A stretch of DNA of 64,000 nucleotides from Symbiodinium natans (GCA_905221605.1 CAJNDS010002579.1:716225-780224); one strand, 5' to 3'; positions 36,571-47,116 are shown, numbered from the stretch's first letter. Translations and numbers: made by a program. Notes: generated by a model not told the origin, from the sequence alone.

Positions 36571-36752
36571 TTGGAGGTTCAGGGTTTAGGGTTTAGGGTT
36601 TAGGGTTTAGGGTTTAGGGTTTAGGGTACTGATTAGCCCAATAGAAACTGTACTGATAGCCCAGTTTTAACCATATTAGGGCACTTAAGGGGCTTATAAG
36701 CGGGTTAGAAGTACAGTTGTGCTTGGTTAATAAGTACCATGTACCTTCAAAC
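36571..36752. mobile_element. family G element with TTTAGGG inside left terminus
   Basis: Left arm CTTGGAGGTTCAGGG runs straight into seven TTTAGGG units (36580-36628), then TACTGATTAGCCC resumes the element. The right arm is AATAAGTACCATGTACC. The insertion point is inside the terminal inverted repeat. Confidence 0.85.
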
Positions 36753-36767
36753 CCTAGATGATAGACC

Positions 36768-36816
36768 TTAAACCCTAAACCCTAAACCCTAAACCCTAAA
36801 CCCTAAACCCTAAACC
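36768..36816 (-). repeat. CCCTAAA array before RS-gene exon
   Basis: Seven units, ending about 10 bases before the GTGCAG acceptor. Confidence 0.97.
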
Positions 36817-36826
36817 GCCAGTGCAG

Positions 36827-36944
36827 CCGAGGAAGAAGAAGGATGTCAAGGAGAAGCCGACACCTACCAAGGACAAAGGCAAAGTCGAGAAAGCTGAGAA
36901 GAGCACTAAGCCAAAGACAAGGTCCCGCACGCCGCAGCTCGACG
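36827..36944 (+). CDS. RS-gene exon, long Lys-rich segment
   Basis: Acceptor AGTGCAG|CCG, phase 0. Reads PRKKKDVKEKPTPTKDKGKV then EKAEKSTKPKTRSRTPQLD. Probable GC donor GACG|GCAAAC at 36945; the frame stays open to TAG at 36973. An isolated copy of its 3' end is at 37157-37189. Confidence 0.75.
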
Positions 36945-36972
36945 GCAAACGCTTTTGCATCCTGAAATCGAG

Positions 36973-37095
36973 CTAGGGTTTAGGGTTTTGGGTTTAGGGT
37001 TTAGGGTTCAGGGTTCATGGTTCAGGTTCAGGGTTTAGGGTTTAGGGTTTAGGGTTTAGGGTTCAGGTTTAGGGTTTAGGGTTTTGGGTTGTGTT
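36973..37095 (+). repeat. TTTAGGG array, degenerate
   Basis: About 16 units with TTCAGGG and TTCATGG variants. Confidence 0.95.
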
Positions 37096-37156
37096 TCTAT
37101 CCTGACATCGGGCCGTGCTCTCTTACCTGGCTTCCAACACCCAAGGCCCAAGCCAA

Positions 37157-37189
37157 GATCGCGCACGCCGCAACTCGACAGCAGTTGCC
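37157..37189 (+). repeat. duplicate of RS-gene exon 3' end
   Basis: ATCGCGCACGCCGCAACTCG matches the exon end at 36915-36944 (TCCCGCACGCCGCAGCTCG) with its donor region. A CCCTAAA array (37188-37226) follows. Confidence 0.7.
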
Positions 37190-37266
37190 CTAAACCCTAA
37201 ACCCTAAACCCTAAACCCTAAACCCACTCGCACAGAAGGCCGGCACCCGTGTACTCAGCAACCCTA

Positions 37267-37382
37267 AATGGGGGTTTCCGAAATTCGGGGCACCTTATTG
37301 GGGTCCTTATTGTACCTTATTGTAAGGGGATCCTGCTATTTAGGGATCTGTATCCGGGGTCCCCTATTTTCGTAAACACCCA
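37267..37382. mobile_element. family H element, complete
   Basis: GGGGGTTTCCGAAATTCGGG pairs with CCCCTATTTTCGTAAAC; the core is AAGGGGATCCTGCTATTT. Confidence 0.8.
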
Positions 37383-37515
37383 AATTCAGCACCCTGGCAA
37401 AACCCTATACATCTGCAACGCGAAACCTGGCGGTAGAATGGCAAGCCCGGCCACTGGTATCGAAGTCACCCTAAACCCTAAAACCTAAACCCTAAACCCT
37501 AAACCCTAAACCCGA

Positions 37516-39110
37516 ATCATCCTGCTCCCCGCCTTTGCACCACTGAAACCCTGGCACCTGGAACTTGACTTTCATTGTCAGTGTCGGTTGGCTTTGGGGT
37601 TTGGAGCTTAGGGTTACGCTGGGATCCCTAGTAAGGAGCTGTTAGGTATCAGGAGGAACATCCCAAGGTTTCAGTAGGGTTTAGGGACGGCGACGTCAAC
37701 ACAAGGCCTCGGAAGAAGCCGCCGCCGAGAGACAGGCAGCGCATGTTCTGCTTGCTGGCTTTGGGGCATCAGGATGACCCCGGAATCCTAGAGACTTAAG
37801 ATCTGTTTTTTTTTGTTAATCCCTGAGTCCTAGGGAGTTGACCGCTTAGGCCTTGTGATACGACCTGGCTGTAAGCTCGACAAAGCTCTGTAAAGCCCTA
37901 GCCGGGGCACATGTGCCCTGACTCCGAAGTACGCCTTGCTCCTCAGGATGTTCCCTAAACCCTAAACCTTGGGATATTGAGAATTACTAATTTACAACAG
38001 TCCTGGGGATTATAGTACCCCTTTTGTAATAACGCCCTATTAGCATATGGCGGAACATCCCAACCTAATCCCTTAAATGCTGAGATGGATTAGCTGCCAG
38101 ACCCCAGATGCCAAGCGCTGCCTATTTTGATACTGGCACCCCGCCACGGCTTGAGGCAAAGAGCTCCAGATGACTAGCTTAGTGGTAGAGTAGGTAACAT
38201 TTAACCTTTTTGGGGTAATACGTATATTCCCCTTATATTCCCAAAGGTTAACCTTTAAACCCCTAGGTACTGGGCAAAGCTAGGGTTTAGGGTTAGGCTT
38301 TAGGGCAGTAGAGAGCCTGGGTTCAAAAGCGGGTAGCGTAGTCCTCATATAGTCTAGTGAACCCGAATCATCCCAAATGCCTCACTCCCAGTCCTAAACC
38401 CAAAGCCCAAATCCATTTTTCCCGAAGCAGGGCATGAAATTCGACAGGAGTCCAGCTATGCGGGAGCCCAAACCCACAGAAACCCTACATAAACCCTAAA
38501 CCCTAAACCCTAAATCCACAGAAGCCTAAGCCCGAAGCCCTCAGATCGGGTCCTGCAAGCCCTGAATGACCCTGAAAGTCGATCCTGAAGTGTGCCTGAG
38601 GTGCAGGTTTTACAGGTTAAGGGAGGTTTAGGGTTTAGGGTTTTGGGTTTAGGGGGTTTAGGGTTTAGGTTACAGGCCTGCTCCACTGGAATGTTGCAAG
38701 CCCCAAGACCCTAAGCCCATGCCAAGAGAAGCATGCACCTGCCATGTGTCTCCAGGAGATCTGACGATTACTCGGAGCAGCCTACGCTGCACTTGACCGG
38801 AGGGTTTGGGTATGAGGGTGCAGGGTCGGGTTCAGGGTTTGGGGCAGGGTTTGGGGTTTGGGCTTTGGGGGGGGCTTTCTCTTTGAACCCTCCACCCCTT
38901 ACATCCCTTTAAACCGAAAACCCCCCAAACGCGCAAGAGGGCTCTTGTGCTCCCTAAATCCGAATCCTAAACCCTAAGCCCTAAACGAGTGTGAGCGATT
39001 CCACCCTAAACCCTGTGGACTTTGTTGCGCCTTGGGGCTGCCTTGTGTTTGGCACTTGGAGGTTCATGATACTTATTACGACACAATTAACAGGGTTTAG
39101 CGTGTAGGGT
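37516..39110. other. mixed stretch, few clear exons
   Basis: Holds a partial family B (37617-37667), a Lys/Arg/Pro-coding piece at 37688-37740 (possible RS-gene exon), a family B copy (37970-38066), family A (38183-38280), a TTTAGGG array (38625-38675) and a truncated family G end (39054-39100). The rest shows nothing recognisable. Confidence 0.5.
38183..38280. mobile_element. family A element, complete
   Basis: GTAGAGTAGGTAACATTTAA ... CCAAAGGTTAACCTTTAAAC ... GGTACTGGGCAA. Confidence 0.75.
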
Positions 39111-39121
39111 TTAGGGTTTAG

Positions 39122-39294
39122 GGATATCACAACAAGAAGAACAGCGCTCTCCCTGTTGTATCTTCAAGAGCTCGCAAGCAGAAACGGCTTTGGATCATTG
39201 GGGCGAAGTACCTGGTGCGCGACAACCTGACTGGAAAAAGAAGGCCCCGGAAAGGCACCAGATGCTATGTGAAGATGACGTGGCTCCCAGCCCT
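39122..39294 (+). CDS. exon-like island, Lys/Arg-rich
   Basis: Open for over 55 codons: SSRARKQKRLWIIGAKYLV, then LTGKRRPRKGTRCYVKMTW. A CCCTAAA array (39291-39334) ends the frame. It lies between a TTTAGGG and a CCCTAAA array, the reverse of the usual exon setting, so it may instead be intronic. Confidence 0.35.
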
Positions 39295-39429
39295 AAACCC
39301 TAAACCCTAAACCCTAAACCCTAAACCCTAAACTGAAGTCATCCTTGAAACTTCTCCATCCTCCGCTGTGCCTGAGGGAAGATCGGGGGCACCGCAAGTC
39401 TGGGATGCTTTGTCTGCATGCCAAGGGGT

Positions 39430-39668
39430 GGTTTAGGGTTTAGGGTTTAGGGTTTAGGGTTTTGGGGGGGGGGGGGGGGGGGCACGGGATGGCGACTTCC
39501 TTATCAGCTCCTACTATTTGCTTTATGAACCTCCAGAAAATCCCCCCCCCCCAAAAAAAAACTTTACCATTATTTGCTTAAGAACCCCCCAAGAAATGTA
39601 AAACAACCATCCCTTATAAGGAATATTTTTCAGTTATGTTGCTGAGGGGTCTCTGAAGCAAGTAGTAG
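39430..39668. mobile_element. TTTAGGG array, G run, partial then complete family D element
   Basis: Array 39430-39462, G18 to 39482, a truncated family D (39514-39560) with C12A9, then complete family D 39571-39668 (ATTTGCTTAAGAACCCCCC ... CTGAAGCAAGTAGTAG). Confidence 0.65.
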
Positions 39669-39669
39669 G

Positions 39670-40596
39670 CGCATGATCAGCACCACTAATCCCTTCCCCC
39701 TTTTACTAAACGCCCCCCCTAATAACAAAAACACCTTCCGAAAATCCTCCCGAAACCGAGCCCGCCTTTTAAACCCTATTCCGAATTGGGGGGGGGGGGG
39801 GGGGTTCAGGCCTCCAATAAATCCCTCAACACCAATAAAACCCTCAGAGGGTTTAGGGTTGGGGGTCTAGGGGTCTAGGGTTAAGGGTTTAGGGCTTAGG
39901 ATTAAGGACATTTGGATAAAACCCCCCCTCCCTAAGTATAAAAACACTTTGCAGCTTCCATTTAGGGAGGGGGGGGGGCCCGTTTAATATTAGGGGGAAG
40001 GGATTACCTCGACATGATCATGCTCAACCCCCCTTGCACCCATCCCATCTAAACTCCCAAGGCCTAGAAGTCCTCCCGTGACTATTCCCCTAGGCCCCAA
40101 CATGTTCTCCAGCTTCCATATGAGAATAAATAGCGATACCCGTTTTACACCCCAAATAGAATCGAATCCCCTTTAAGGCACCCTTCAGAAAGGGTAGCCC
40201 TATCTTCGGAAACTCCCATGTGCCCACACGATCTTCCTGATGGCCGCTACTGGCACCACATTCCGCTGAGCCACCGTCAAAATCCAAGCGAAACCCTTTC
40301 CGGGTCTTAGAAGGGAATGTGGGGAATGAGCTACCTGTAGAGGGAAAACAGGGTGCCCTAAGGCACCCAAACCCCTGATTCTTTCCAGGAGCTAAGTAGA
40401 AAGTACCTCTCTACACACATGTCTTGGCATCAAGCTGCGCATGATCGGAAGCATCAGTCTAGAGGACGCCCAGGTTGCAGGTGGCAAGGGTTGGTTGCAG
40501 TTTTGCAAGGGTTTGGTGAGAGCCCAGCGCAACTGCAAATCTGTGAGGCGCCTGAGCGAAGAGTCCTAGCTCCGAATTGCAGCGACATCACTTTTG
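39670..40596. other. no clear gene
   Basis: Contains a G run, a degenerate TTTAGGG patch (39848-39905), a family H remnant (40165-40222) and an open island on + at 40425-40590 (two frames open). Nothing recognised. Confidence 0.35.
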
Positions 40597-40664
40597 TAAC
40601 CCTAAACCCTAAACCCTAAACCCTAAACCCTAAATCTTAAACCCTAAACCCTAAACCCTAAACC
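40597..40664 (-). repeat. CCCTAAA array before Lys-rich island
   Basis: Nine units. Eight bases later CACCAG precedes a piece reading KKTQPQARS (40675-40705), a possible RS-gene exon with GC donor. Confidence 0.9.
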
Positions 40665-40733
40665 ACGACACCAGGAAGAAGACGCAGCCGCAAGCTCGCA
40701 GCTTCCTAGGCCGGGAGAATGCTCGAGCAGGTT

Positions 40734-40766
40734 TTTTTTTTTTTTTTTTTTGGGGGGGGGGGGGGG
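40734..40766 (+). repeat. T16-G17 homopolymer pair
   Basis: A pure T run changing directly to a pure G run. Confidence 0.95.
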
Positions 40767-40979
40767 GCTTTGGGAGGAAGGCATTTCTGATGCCTTTGAT
40801 GAGGGTTTAGTGCTTAGGGTTTATAGGGTTTAGGGTTCCTAAAGCAGAAAAGGTATAGACTCTCACCACCAGGATCTGGATGTAGCTGAACTGGTACATT
40901 CCTTAGTGAAGGGCTGGTTTGGTCTGGCTGAATCCTATACCCTATACCACATAAGCCGATAAACCATTATTTTTGATGA

Positions 40980-41058
40980 ATATATATATATATATATATA
41001 TTATATATGTATATATATATATAGTGTTAATTTTGGGTGTGTGTGTGTGTGTGAGGGA
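40980..41058. repeat. TA and TG microsatellite
   Basis: TATATA then GTGTGT. Confidence 0.9.
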
Positions 41059-41337
41059 TAAGGGGGTAGGGTCCTCATAAAAGGGGGTCAAAGTGCCTGG
41101 CCATACACATGTTTTCAAGCGTCATTGAAATCAAATGTTTTCAGATGCAAACCAAGTGTGCAGGGCTAAGGTTTTTTTGTCAGCACACATGAAGCTCAAA
41201 AAGACGCCAAGCCAGAGATCAACGGCTCAATCATAATTGAAGGTTCCTCAGGGTGGAACCATGGGCGCTTCCTATGCTCCGGTCCCTTGTACCTTAGTTT
41301 ACAGGAATCCGAAGTATTATACCTTATAATGTCTAGT

Positions 41338-41453
41338 TTGGGAGGTTCCCCCTTCTACTAACAGTCTCCTTAATCGGGATTATAGTGATTCTAGTAACCC
41401 TAAGAGAATCCCTATGAAGGACAGGTGGTATAAGGGGGAACATCCCAATCCCT
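41338..41453. mobile_element. family B element
   Basis: TTGGGAGGTTCCCCCTTCTA ... ATAAGGGGGAACATCCCAA. Confidence 0.8.
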
Positions 41454-41605
41454 TATCCATGTTCCTAGGGGTCCAAAGTATAAGACTTGGAACCCTAGAT
41501 TCAGGGTGTTGGTGGGCTTTGGGTACCCTAAACCTTCAACCCTAAGCCCCAAACCCTCAACCCTAAGCCCCAAACCCGAAGCCCTAAGCCCTAAACCTTG
41601 TCCAG

Positions 41606-41655
41606 GGGCCCTTGCAGCTGTGAAGAAGGCAAGCAAGGATATGAAGCCAGCCAAG
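41606..41655 (+). CDS. RS-gene exon, Lys-rich
   Basis: Acceptor TTGTCCAG, donor CCAAG|GTGGGT. After two carried bases it reads ALAAVKKASKDMKPAK, ending in phase 0. CCCTAA(G) units lie just upstream. Confidence 0.6.
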
Positions 41656-41659
41656 GTGG

Positions 41660-41746
41660 GTGCTTCCTAAACCCTAAACCCTAAACCTTAAACCCTAAAC
41701 CCGAAACCCGAAACCCGAAACCCTAAACCCTAAACCCTAAACCCTA
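41660..41746 (-). repeat. CCCTAAA array with CCCGAAA block
   Basis: The middle holds four consecutive CCCGAAA units. Confidence 0.95.
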
Positions 41747-42002
41747 CCTAGGCGGGTGGCAAAAAATGCCCTAAACCCTTCTTGTGTAAACACTCTGCAG
41801 AATATGTGGGATCTTCGTTATCAGTTTGTTGATGAAGCATGAGGTTGCGCTCTTCAGGAGAACCACTTTCGGAGAGTGGTGTAGTTGATCCTGTTTGGTC
41901 CTGCCGTTGTGTTCCAGAGGGCGGCTCACAGCCCTTGCGCCCGAACCCCCCAAACCCTGAACCCTAAACCCTAAACCCCCTAAGCCGGAAACCCTTTTGT
42001 GG

Positions 42003-42007
42003 GCAGC

Positions 42008-42037
<30 letters not shown>
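42003..42037. repeat. C homopolymer, about 30
   Basis: Within an open minus frame that is low-complexity glycine. Confidence 0.95.
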
Positions 42038-42038
<1 letters not shown>

Positions 42039-42179
42039 ACAGAAGACTAGGACCGATGGCTTTGGCTGGCCTCTTAAAGGTTTAGGGTTTGGGGGGGGGT
42101 ATACCCCAAACCCTAAACCCCTAAGAACCCTAAAAGGTGATAGGGTTCAGGGTAAAGGGTTTAAAGGGGTGCAACCGGG

Positions 42180-42315
42180 CGGACCCCTAGAAGGGACCCT
42201 GAGTCTTTTTCCCTCTTCTATAGCCCCTTTTTATACCTTACATAGTCTAGTCCCTATATACCTAAATCGCCCCCGAGTAACCCCTAAGGTCCCTTAGAAC
42301 GGTCCCTCCTTTAGT
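42180..42315. mobile_element. family M element, inverted
   Basis: ATACCTTACATAGTCTAG ... CCCCTAAGGTCCCTTAGAAC. Confidence 0.45.
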
Positions 42316-42363
42316 GCCTTGATAAACCCTGAATCCGAACCCCCTAAGCCCCCAAGCGTGCAG

Positions 42364-42379
42364 GAGTATGAGAAGAAAG
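42364..42379 (+). CDS. RS-gene micro-exon (tentative)
   Basis: Acceptor GTGCAG|GAG, donor AAAG|GTGGCG. Reads EYEKK plus one base. Phase 0 start fits the phase 0 end of the exon at 41606. Only 16 bases, so tentative; the frame remains open beyond. Confidence 0.4.
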
Positions 42380-42486
42380 GTGGCGCAGCTCAGTTGCAAG
42401 CCTTGGTGTGCCCTTTACCTTTTTTTTTTGTGAAAAGGTTGCCTTCTTAAGCCGCCAACTGCCAACCCCAAAAAGGGTACCCTTTG

Positions 42487-42586
42487 GGATGTTCCCCCTT
42501 ATACTAAGAGTCCTTCACAGGTACAGTACCCCCGAGTATAGTCCCTACTAAGGAGCTGCTAGTACAAGGGGGAACATCCCAAGGTA
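42487..42586. mobile_element. family B element, complete
   Basis: GGGATGTTCCCCCTTATACT pairs with CAAGGGGGAACATCCCAAG. A family C-like piece precedes it (42405-42480). Confidence 0.85.
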
Positions 42587-42601
42587 CCCTTATCAGAATA
42601 T

Positions 42602-42800
42602 GGCTACCCTAAACCCTAAACCCTAAACCCTAAAAGCGCTACGGGGGTACCAAGAGGCAGCGCCAGGCCTGTTTGGAAGGGTGAAGGCCTTACTTGGAAG
42701 CCCTTTAAAGACTTAGTAAGTAGGGTTAGTAGGGTTAGTAGCTATGGGACTAAGTAGGCTTACTAAGTTCGGGGTTTAGGGTTTAGGGTTTAGGGTTGGT
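42602..42800. repeat. CCCTAAA array, family N element, TTTAGGG array
   Basis: CCCTAAA 42602-42634; family N 42690-42772 (ACTTAGTAAGTAGGGTTAG ... CTTACTAAG); TTTAGGG 42774-42800. A basic open piece, RYGGTKRQRQA, lies at about 42636-42668. Confidence 0.65.
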
Positions 42801-42915
42801 CTCAACGTCCCGCAAGCCTAAGGCTTAGGGAGACGGAATGCCCCCTGGACCCCAATGTGTTGGCTTTTGTGCTTTTTTCCTCTGCAAGAAAAGTTCAACA
42901 AACCCCCATTGTTCC

Positions 42916-43060
42916 CCTAAACCCTAAACCCGAAACCCGAAACCCGAAACCCTAAACCCTAAACCCTAAGCCCTAAGCCCTAAGCCCTAACCCTAAACCC
43001 TACCCCCTAAACCCTAAACCCTACCCTCCCTAAACCCTGAACCCTGAACCCTGAACTCTA
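42916..43060 (-). repeat. CCCTAAA array with CCCGAAA and CCCTAAG blocks
   Basis: About 18 units in blocks: CCCGAAA x3, CCCTAAA, CCCTAAG x3-4, CCCTACC, CCCTGAA x3. Confidence 0.95.
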
Positions 43061-43097
43061 AAGCCGATCCCTACACTCGAAGGACTTTATAAGTTGG

Positions 43098-43206
43098 GAT
43101 CTTCCCCCCTTATACCTAACAGTCCTAAATAGGGATTACAGTACCCCCCCCCCCCCCCGTTATGATCCCGAGTGCGGAGCTGTGAGAAGAAGGTGGGGAT
43201 ATCCCA
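43098..43206. mobile_element. family B element with C run
   Basis: GGGATCTTCCCCCCTTATAC ... GGTGGGGATATCCC, with C17 in the centre. Confidence 0.65.
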
Positions 43207-43399
43207 TCAACCTTAAACCCTAAAACCCAAAACCCCAAAACCCTGAAGCAAGCAAGAAGAGACTCAGGGCGAGCAAAACTGGGTCCTCATGTGCGACTTG
43301 CCCCGCAGAGATGGGTGAAAGCGGTGTTGCCGTAGCTTTTTTCAGAGGGGTTTAGGGTTTAGGTTTAAGGGTGTAGGGTTCAGGGTTTAGGGTTTAGGG

Positions 43400-44280
43400 G
43401 GGCCACGATCCGGTTGCCATTGTTGGGGGTTTAGGGTTTAGGGTACCTGGAGAACGTCTTCAAGAGTCCGGGTTCGAACAAGGGAGGACGTCTGAAACCT
43501 TATTTCTGGACTTTATTTAGGATCCGCAATCGAATGTAAGGCATACGGTATACTGCTTCGGATCTTCGAGTGGTTTGTAATGTTCCCTAAACCCTAAAAG
43601 CGGACGGAGCTGTGAACCTGATCGTCCTTACGAACTTACAGAAAAATGCCCGTTGGGGTCATCAGAGCCATCGGGTAAAGACTGCAGAGTAAACTCTACA
43701 GCTGCCCTACAAAACCCGAGCTAAGTTCTTAGGGTAGTTGCATGGTTCCTGAATATCTGGGCTCTTAGAATTGGGGAACCCTGATATGCCAAATTTACCC
43801 GCTTATATACCCTTGGGCGAAGGCAGTTTTCACACCTCAGGGCTTAGGATAGTTAAACCCTAAACCCTAAATTCCCTTTTTCGAGGGGTTCAGACTCGTA
43901 CCCCTAAGCTTGTGCCCAAAAGGTTTCCCCCGCAATATGCTCCTAATATGGTCGTTATGCTGTACGAATTTACGCGAAAATTGCTCCGCGGAAGGGTCCG
44001 CGGAAGGAAGCTTTAAGAACATGCCCCGCGGAAGCTACCTTTCGAGGCGCGGAAGGTCCGCGGAAGGGTTCCGCGGCAGGTAAATTATTTTCCTCATCAC
44101 AAAAAAACCAAGTCTCATCTATCTCCCTTAAACCCTATAGACCCCTAAACCCTAAACCCCTAAGCCCTAAACCCCTAAACCCCTAAAGCCCTAAACCTGC
44201 AGGTGGCCATCCCGAATGCAAGCTGCAGGTCCATTCGGCTGCTTGCCTTCTAAGGGGGCCTCGTGTTTCGAAGGGTCTTG
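43400..44280. other. no clear gene
   Basis: Contains a family F-like piece (43733-43830), a CCGCGGAAG cluster (43984-44082) and degenerate CCCTAAA (44128-44200). Confidence 0.4.
43984..44082. repeat. CCGCGGAAG cluster
   Basis: The palindromic CCGCGG/GCGCGG word followed by AAG occurs about six times at irregular 12-35-base spacing. Confidence 0.8.
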
Positions 44281-44289
44281 GGGTGGGGT

Positions 44290-44400
44290 TTAGGGCTTAG
44301 GGCTTAGGGCTTAGGACTTGAGACTTAGGGCTTAGGGCTTGGGGTTTAGGGTTTAGGGTTTAGGGTTCAGGGTTTCGGGTTAGGGTTTGGGGTGGGCTTT
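44290..44400 (+). repeat. CTTAGGG and TTTAGGG array
   Basis: Opens with a block of GCTTAGG units, then TTTAGGG, then TTCGGG. Confidence 0.95.
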
Positions 44401-44863
44401 TGATTTTTGAGCAGGGCTCCAGAAAATTCGTGGGTGGGGAGGGTTCGGCTTCAGGGGCTGCTAATGGTATGCCGGGGGGCGCGGGGGTTAGGGTTTTTTG
44501 GGTTTAGGCTTTAGGGATTGGGGTTGATGGCGCAGGGCTTCATAGGGTTCCAGAAGTTTCCTCAAACAGGGGGTCGCAAAGGTTTATAGCAGCTTTGGCG
44601 ACTTTCAGGCAGTTTCAGGGACTTTCATGGCCTCCAACAACAATTCGAGGCTGCGGAAGTTCTGGGGGGGTTCCCAAGGGGTCCCACAAGGGGTCCCAGA
44701 CCCCACGGAGGTCCCGCAAAAAACCACTGTGGGTGTGGTATTGGTGCTTTGCTTAGCCCGCCTGCCTTTGTGGGGAGGGGGAGGGGATGAGGGTTTAGGG
44801 CTTAAGGTTTGTGAGGGGCTCCAAGCTTAAAAGCTGGGCCAAGCACCACGAGTGCCAAAGCAG

Positions 44864-44896
44864 AGGTTCAAGAAGCAGGGGCAGGGCGAAGACGAT
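44864..44896 (+). CDS. RS-gene exon (tentative)
   Basis: Acceptor AAAGCAG|AGG, donor GAT|GTCAGT. Reads RFKKQGQGEDD, phase 0 to 0. A TTTAGGG array (44910-44975) follows. Confidence 0.45.
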
Positions 44897-44909
44897 GTCA
44901 GTTTGGGGG

Positions 44910-44975
44910 GTTTAGGGTTTAGGGTTTAGGGTTTAGGGTTTAGGGTTTAGGGTTTAGGGTTTAGGGTTTAGGGTT
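44910..44975 (+). repeat. TTTAGGG array
   Basis: Nine perfect units. Confidence 0.97.
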
Positions 44976-45095
44976 GGTGGGAGGTCTCTTGTGACGAGGC
45001 CATGATGCCCACCAAGAAACGTGCTGTCCATGCGTGCGTACCATGGCAAACTTTTGTTTGGCCAGCTTTTGGTCGCACCCTTCCCCTGCAAAGCT

Positions 45096-45215
45096 TAGGG
45101 TTTAGGGTTTAGGGTTTAGGGCTTAGGGTTTAGGGTTTAGGGTTTAGGGTTTAGGGTTTAGGGTTTAGGGTTTAGGGTTTAGGGCTTTAGGGCTTTAGGG
45201 CTTTAGAGCTTCTAG
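45096..45215 (+). repeat. TTTAGGG array
   Basis: Twelve units, then CTTTAGGG variants. Confidence 0.97.
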
Positions 45216-45439
45216 AGTTTAGGGATCAGGCTTCAATCATTTTAGTTTCTTTAGCCGCACGGACGCCCAGGACTCCTCCGTCTCAGCATATTTCTGCTGC
45301 GGCCACTCGGCCGAGAGTGTTCAAAAAGGGCTCAGGAAGGTTGATGCTGTGAGGGGAGATTTGAGGATTAAGGCCAGGGCTCAACGGCTTAAGGTAGGTT
45401 GTAAAGGGTTTCGGGGGAAGGCCCAATGGGCCTCAGGTT

Positions 45440-45700
45440 AGGGTTTTGAGTTTAGGGTTTAGGGTTTAGAATTTAGGGTTTAGGCTTCAGAATTTGGGGT
45501 TTAGAGTTTAGAATTTGGGGTTTAGGGTTTAGAATTCGGGGTTTAGGGTTTAGGGCTAGGGTTTAGGGTTTAGGGTTCAACCCGCAGTCTCGGCTCGCAC
45601 CTGCTGATGCCGGCTGAAGTTTAGGGTTTAGGGTTTAGGGTTTAGGGTTTAGGGTTTAGGGTTTAGGGTTTAGGGTTTAGGGTTTAGGGTTTAGGGAAGC
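45440..45700 (+). repeat. two TTTAGGG arrays
   Basis: 45440-45575 is degenerate with TTTAGAA and TTTGGGG; 45620-45700 is eleven perfect units. Confidence 0.95.
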
Positions 45701-46380
45701 TTGAAGCCCTGAAGCCCAGAACGCCGCAAAGACCCCTGCAGCTCCGATAGCTTAGCAACCCTTGCCCCAGCACCTCCTACAGTACTTTGTGGTACTTTAC
45801 TGTGACTTTAGATCCTTACCTTTTTTGGGTTTATTGGGTTTCTTACTAAGGCAGCTAAAAGTTTAATTTATAGCTACCCTCCTGAGTGCAGCCAAGAGTA
45901 AACCCCAAAAAGTTGGACAGCTTTTAAAGGACAAATTGTGCTGGGATTCCCGGTACTTCACTCTTAGGGATTGAGGCGATTGAAATTCCAACCATTTTTT
46001 GGCTTCTACTATAGGCCCCCAGTCATTTCAATTTTTCAGGGGTCAGGTACTTTCATAAAGGACGTGCCAACAACACCTAAACCCTACGAGCCTAAGACCC
46101 CTAAGAATCCAAGACCCTAAACCCCCAAACCCTCTTCCTCTCCTGCGCAATTCTGCAATTGAGTCCCGGGGCATGTTAACTTAAGCAGGAGCCGTACTGA
46201 GGGCGAGGCCTAACGTGGTGTCACCCAAAGAATCCCCTTAAATGAGAGCTGTAGTGACGACTTGAGTTGGTTTCACGGTGAGCCTACTTGGGCTCTGCAG
46301 GAGGATGGATGCTTGGGTTTGCCTCACCTGGCTTGTCCGAGTGTGAGCAGTGTAACCCCAAACCCTGAGACAACAAACCT
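45701..46380. other. no gene recognised
   Basis: Contains a family E-like remnant near 45890-45925 (CCCCAAAAAGTTGG) and otherwise unique sequence. Confidence 0.4.
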
Positions 46381-46415
46381 TATAAACCCTAAACCCTAAA
46401 CCTTGCCTGCTTGAG

Positions 46416-46460
46416 CGAACGCGAGAGCCGAAGCCCTAAAGCAAAGAACAAGAGCCGAAG
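46416..46460 (+). CDS. RS-gene exon, RS/Lys-rich
   Basis: Acceptor CTTGAG|C, donor CGAAG|GCAAGT (strong GC donor). Reads ERESRSPKAKNKSR with one leading and two trailing bases; the trailing phase matches the exon at 47117. A CCCTAAA run (46385-46402) lies 13 bases upstream. Confidence 0.7.
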
Positions 46461-46563
46461 GCAAGTGCAGCGCCGCCTTCTACGCGAAGCCGCAGGAGCT
46501 CTTGCAGAGCTTGGGTTCGGGTGTTTCGGGTTTTGGGTTTTGGGTTCGGGTGCCGTTTGCGGT

Positions 46564-46735
46564 CTAAGGGTAGTTGCAGGGTCCCTGAATCCTGGTGTCG
46601 TACCAGGATTTAAAGGGTTCTGAAGTATGTGCCCTTGGGTTTGATAAGGTATAGAAGGGGTGTATACGAGGTCCCCATTCCGAAGCCCAGACTAAGGGAC
46701 CATTCTGGAATTGCAGGTAAGACACCATACTAATT
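46564..46735. mobile_element. family F element
   Basis: GGGTAGTTGCAGGGTCCCTG ... AAAGGGTTCTGAAGTATG. Confidence 0.6.
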
Positions 46736-47116
46736 GTCATGCCATAAGAGTTTTACATACTAGTAACACAAGATGGAGAAGCAAACGCCTACCAGAGCAA
46801 CATGAACTGGGACCCAGAGAGCAGGCCTTTCTTTTTGTCTTTAGGGCTGGGGTTCCCTAAGCACCTTTAAACCAAACCGGGCGTGCACCCTTTTCACTCC
46901 TAGGTTACTCTGGAGCATGGGCCAACTAGCACTCCTAGGCACTAAGCTGACAACCCTCAACCCTAACCCCAAACCCTACCCCCTAATCGTCAACCCTAAC
47001 CCTCAACCCTACACAGCCTAAACCCTCAACCCTAACCCTAGCACCCCCCCACCCCCTACCCAACCTTGACCCAACCTTCGCCCCTTAAGTCTCGGAGTCA
47101 CAGAGGATGCTCCCAG

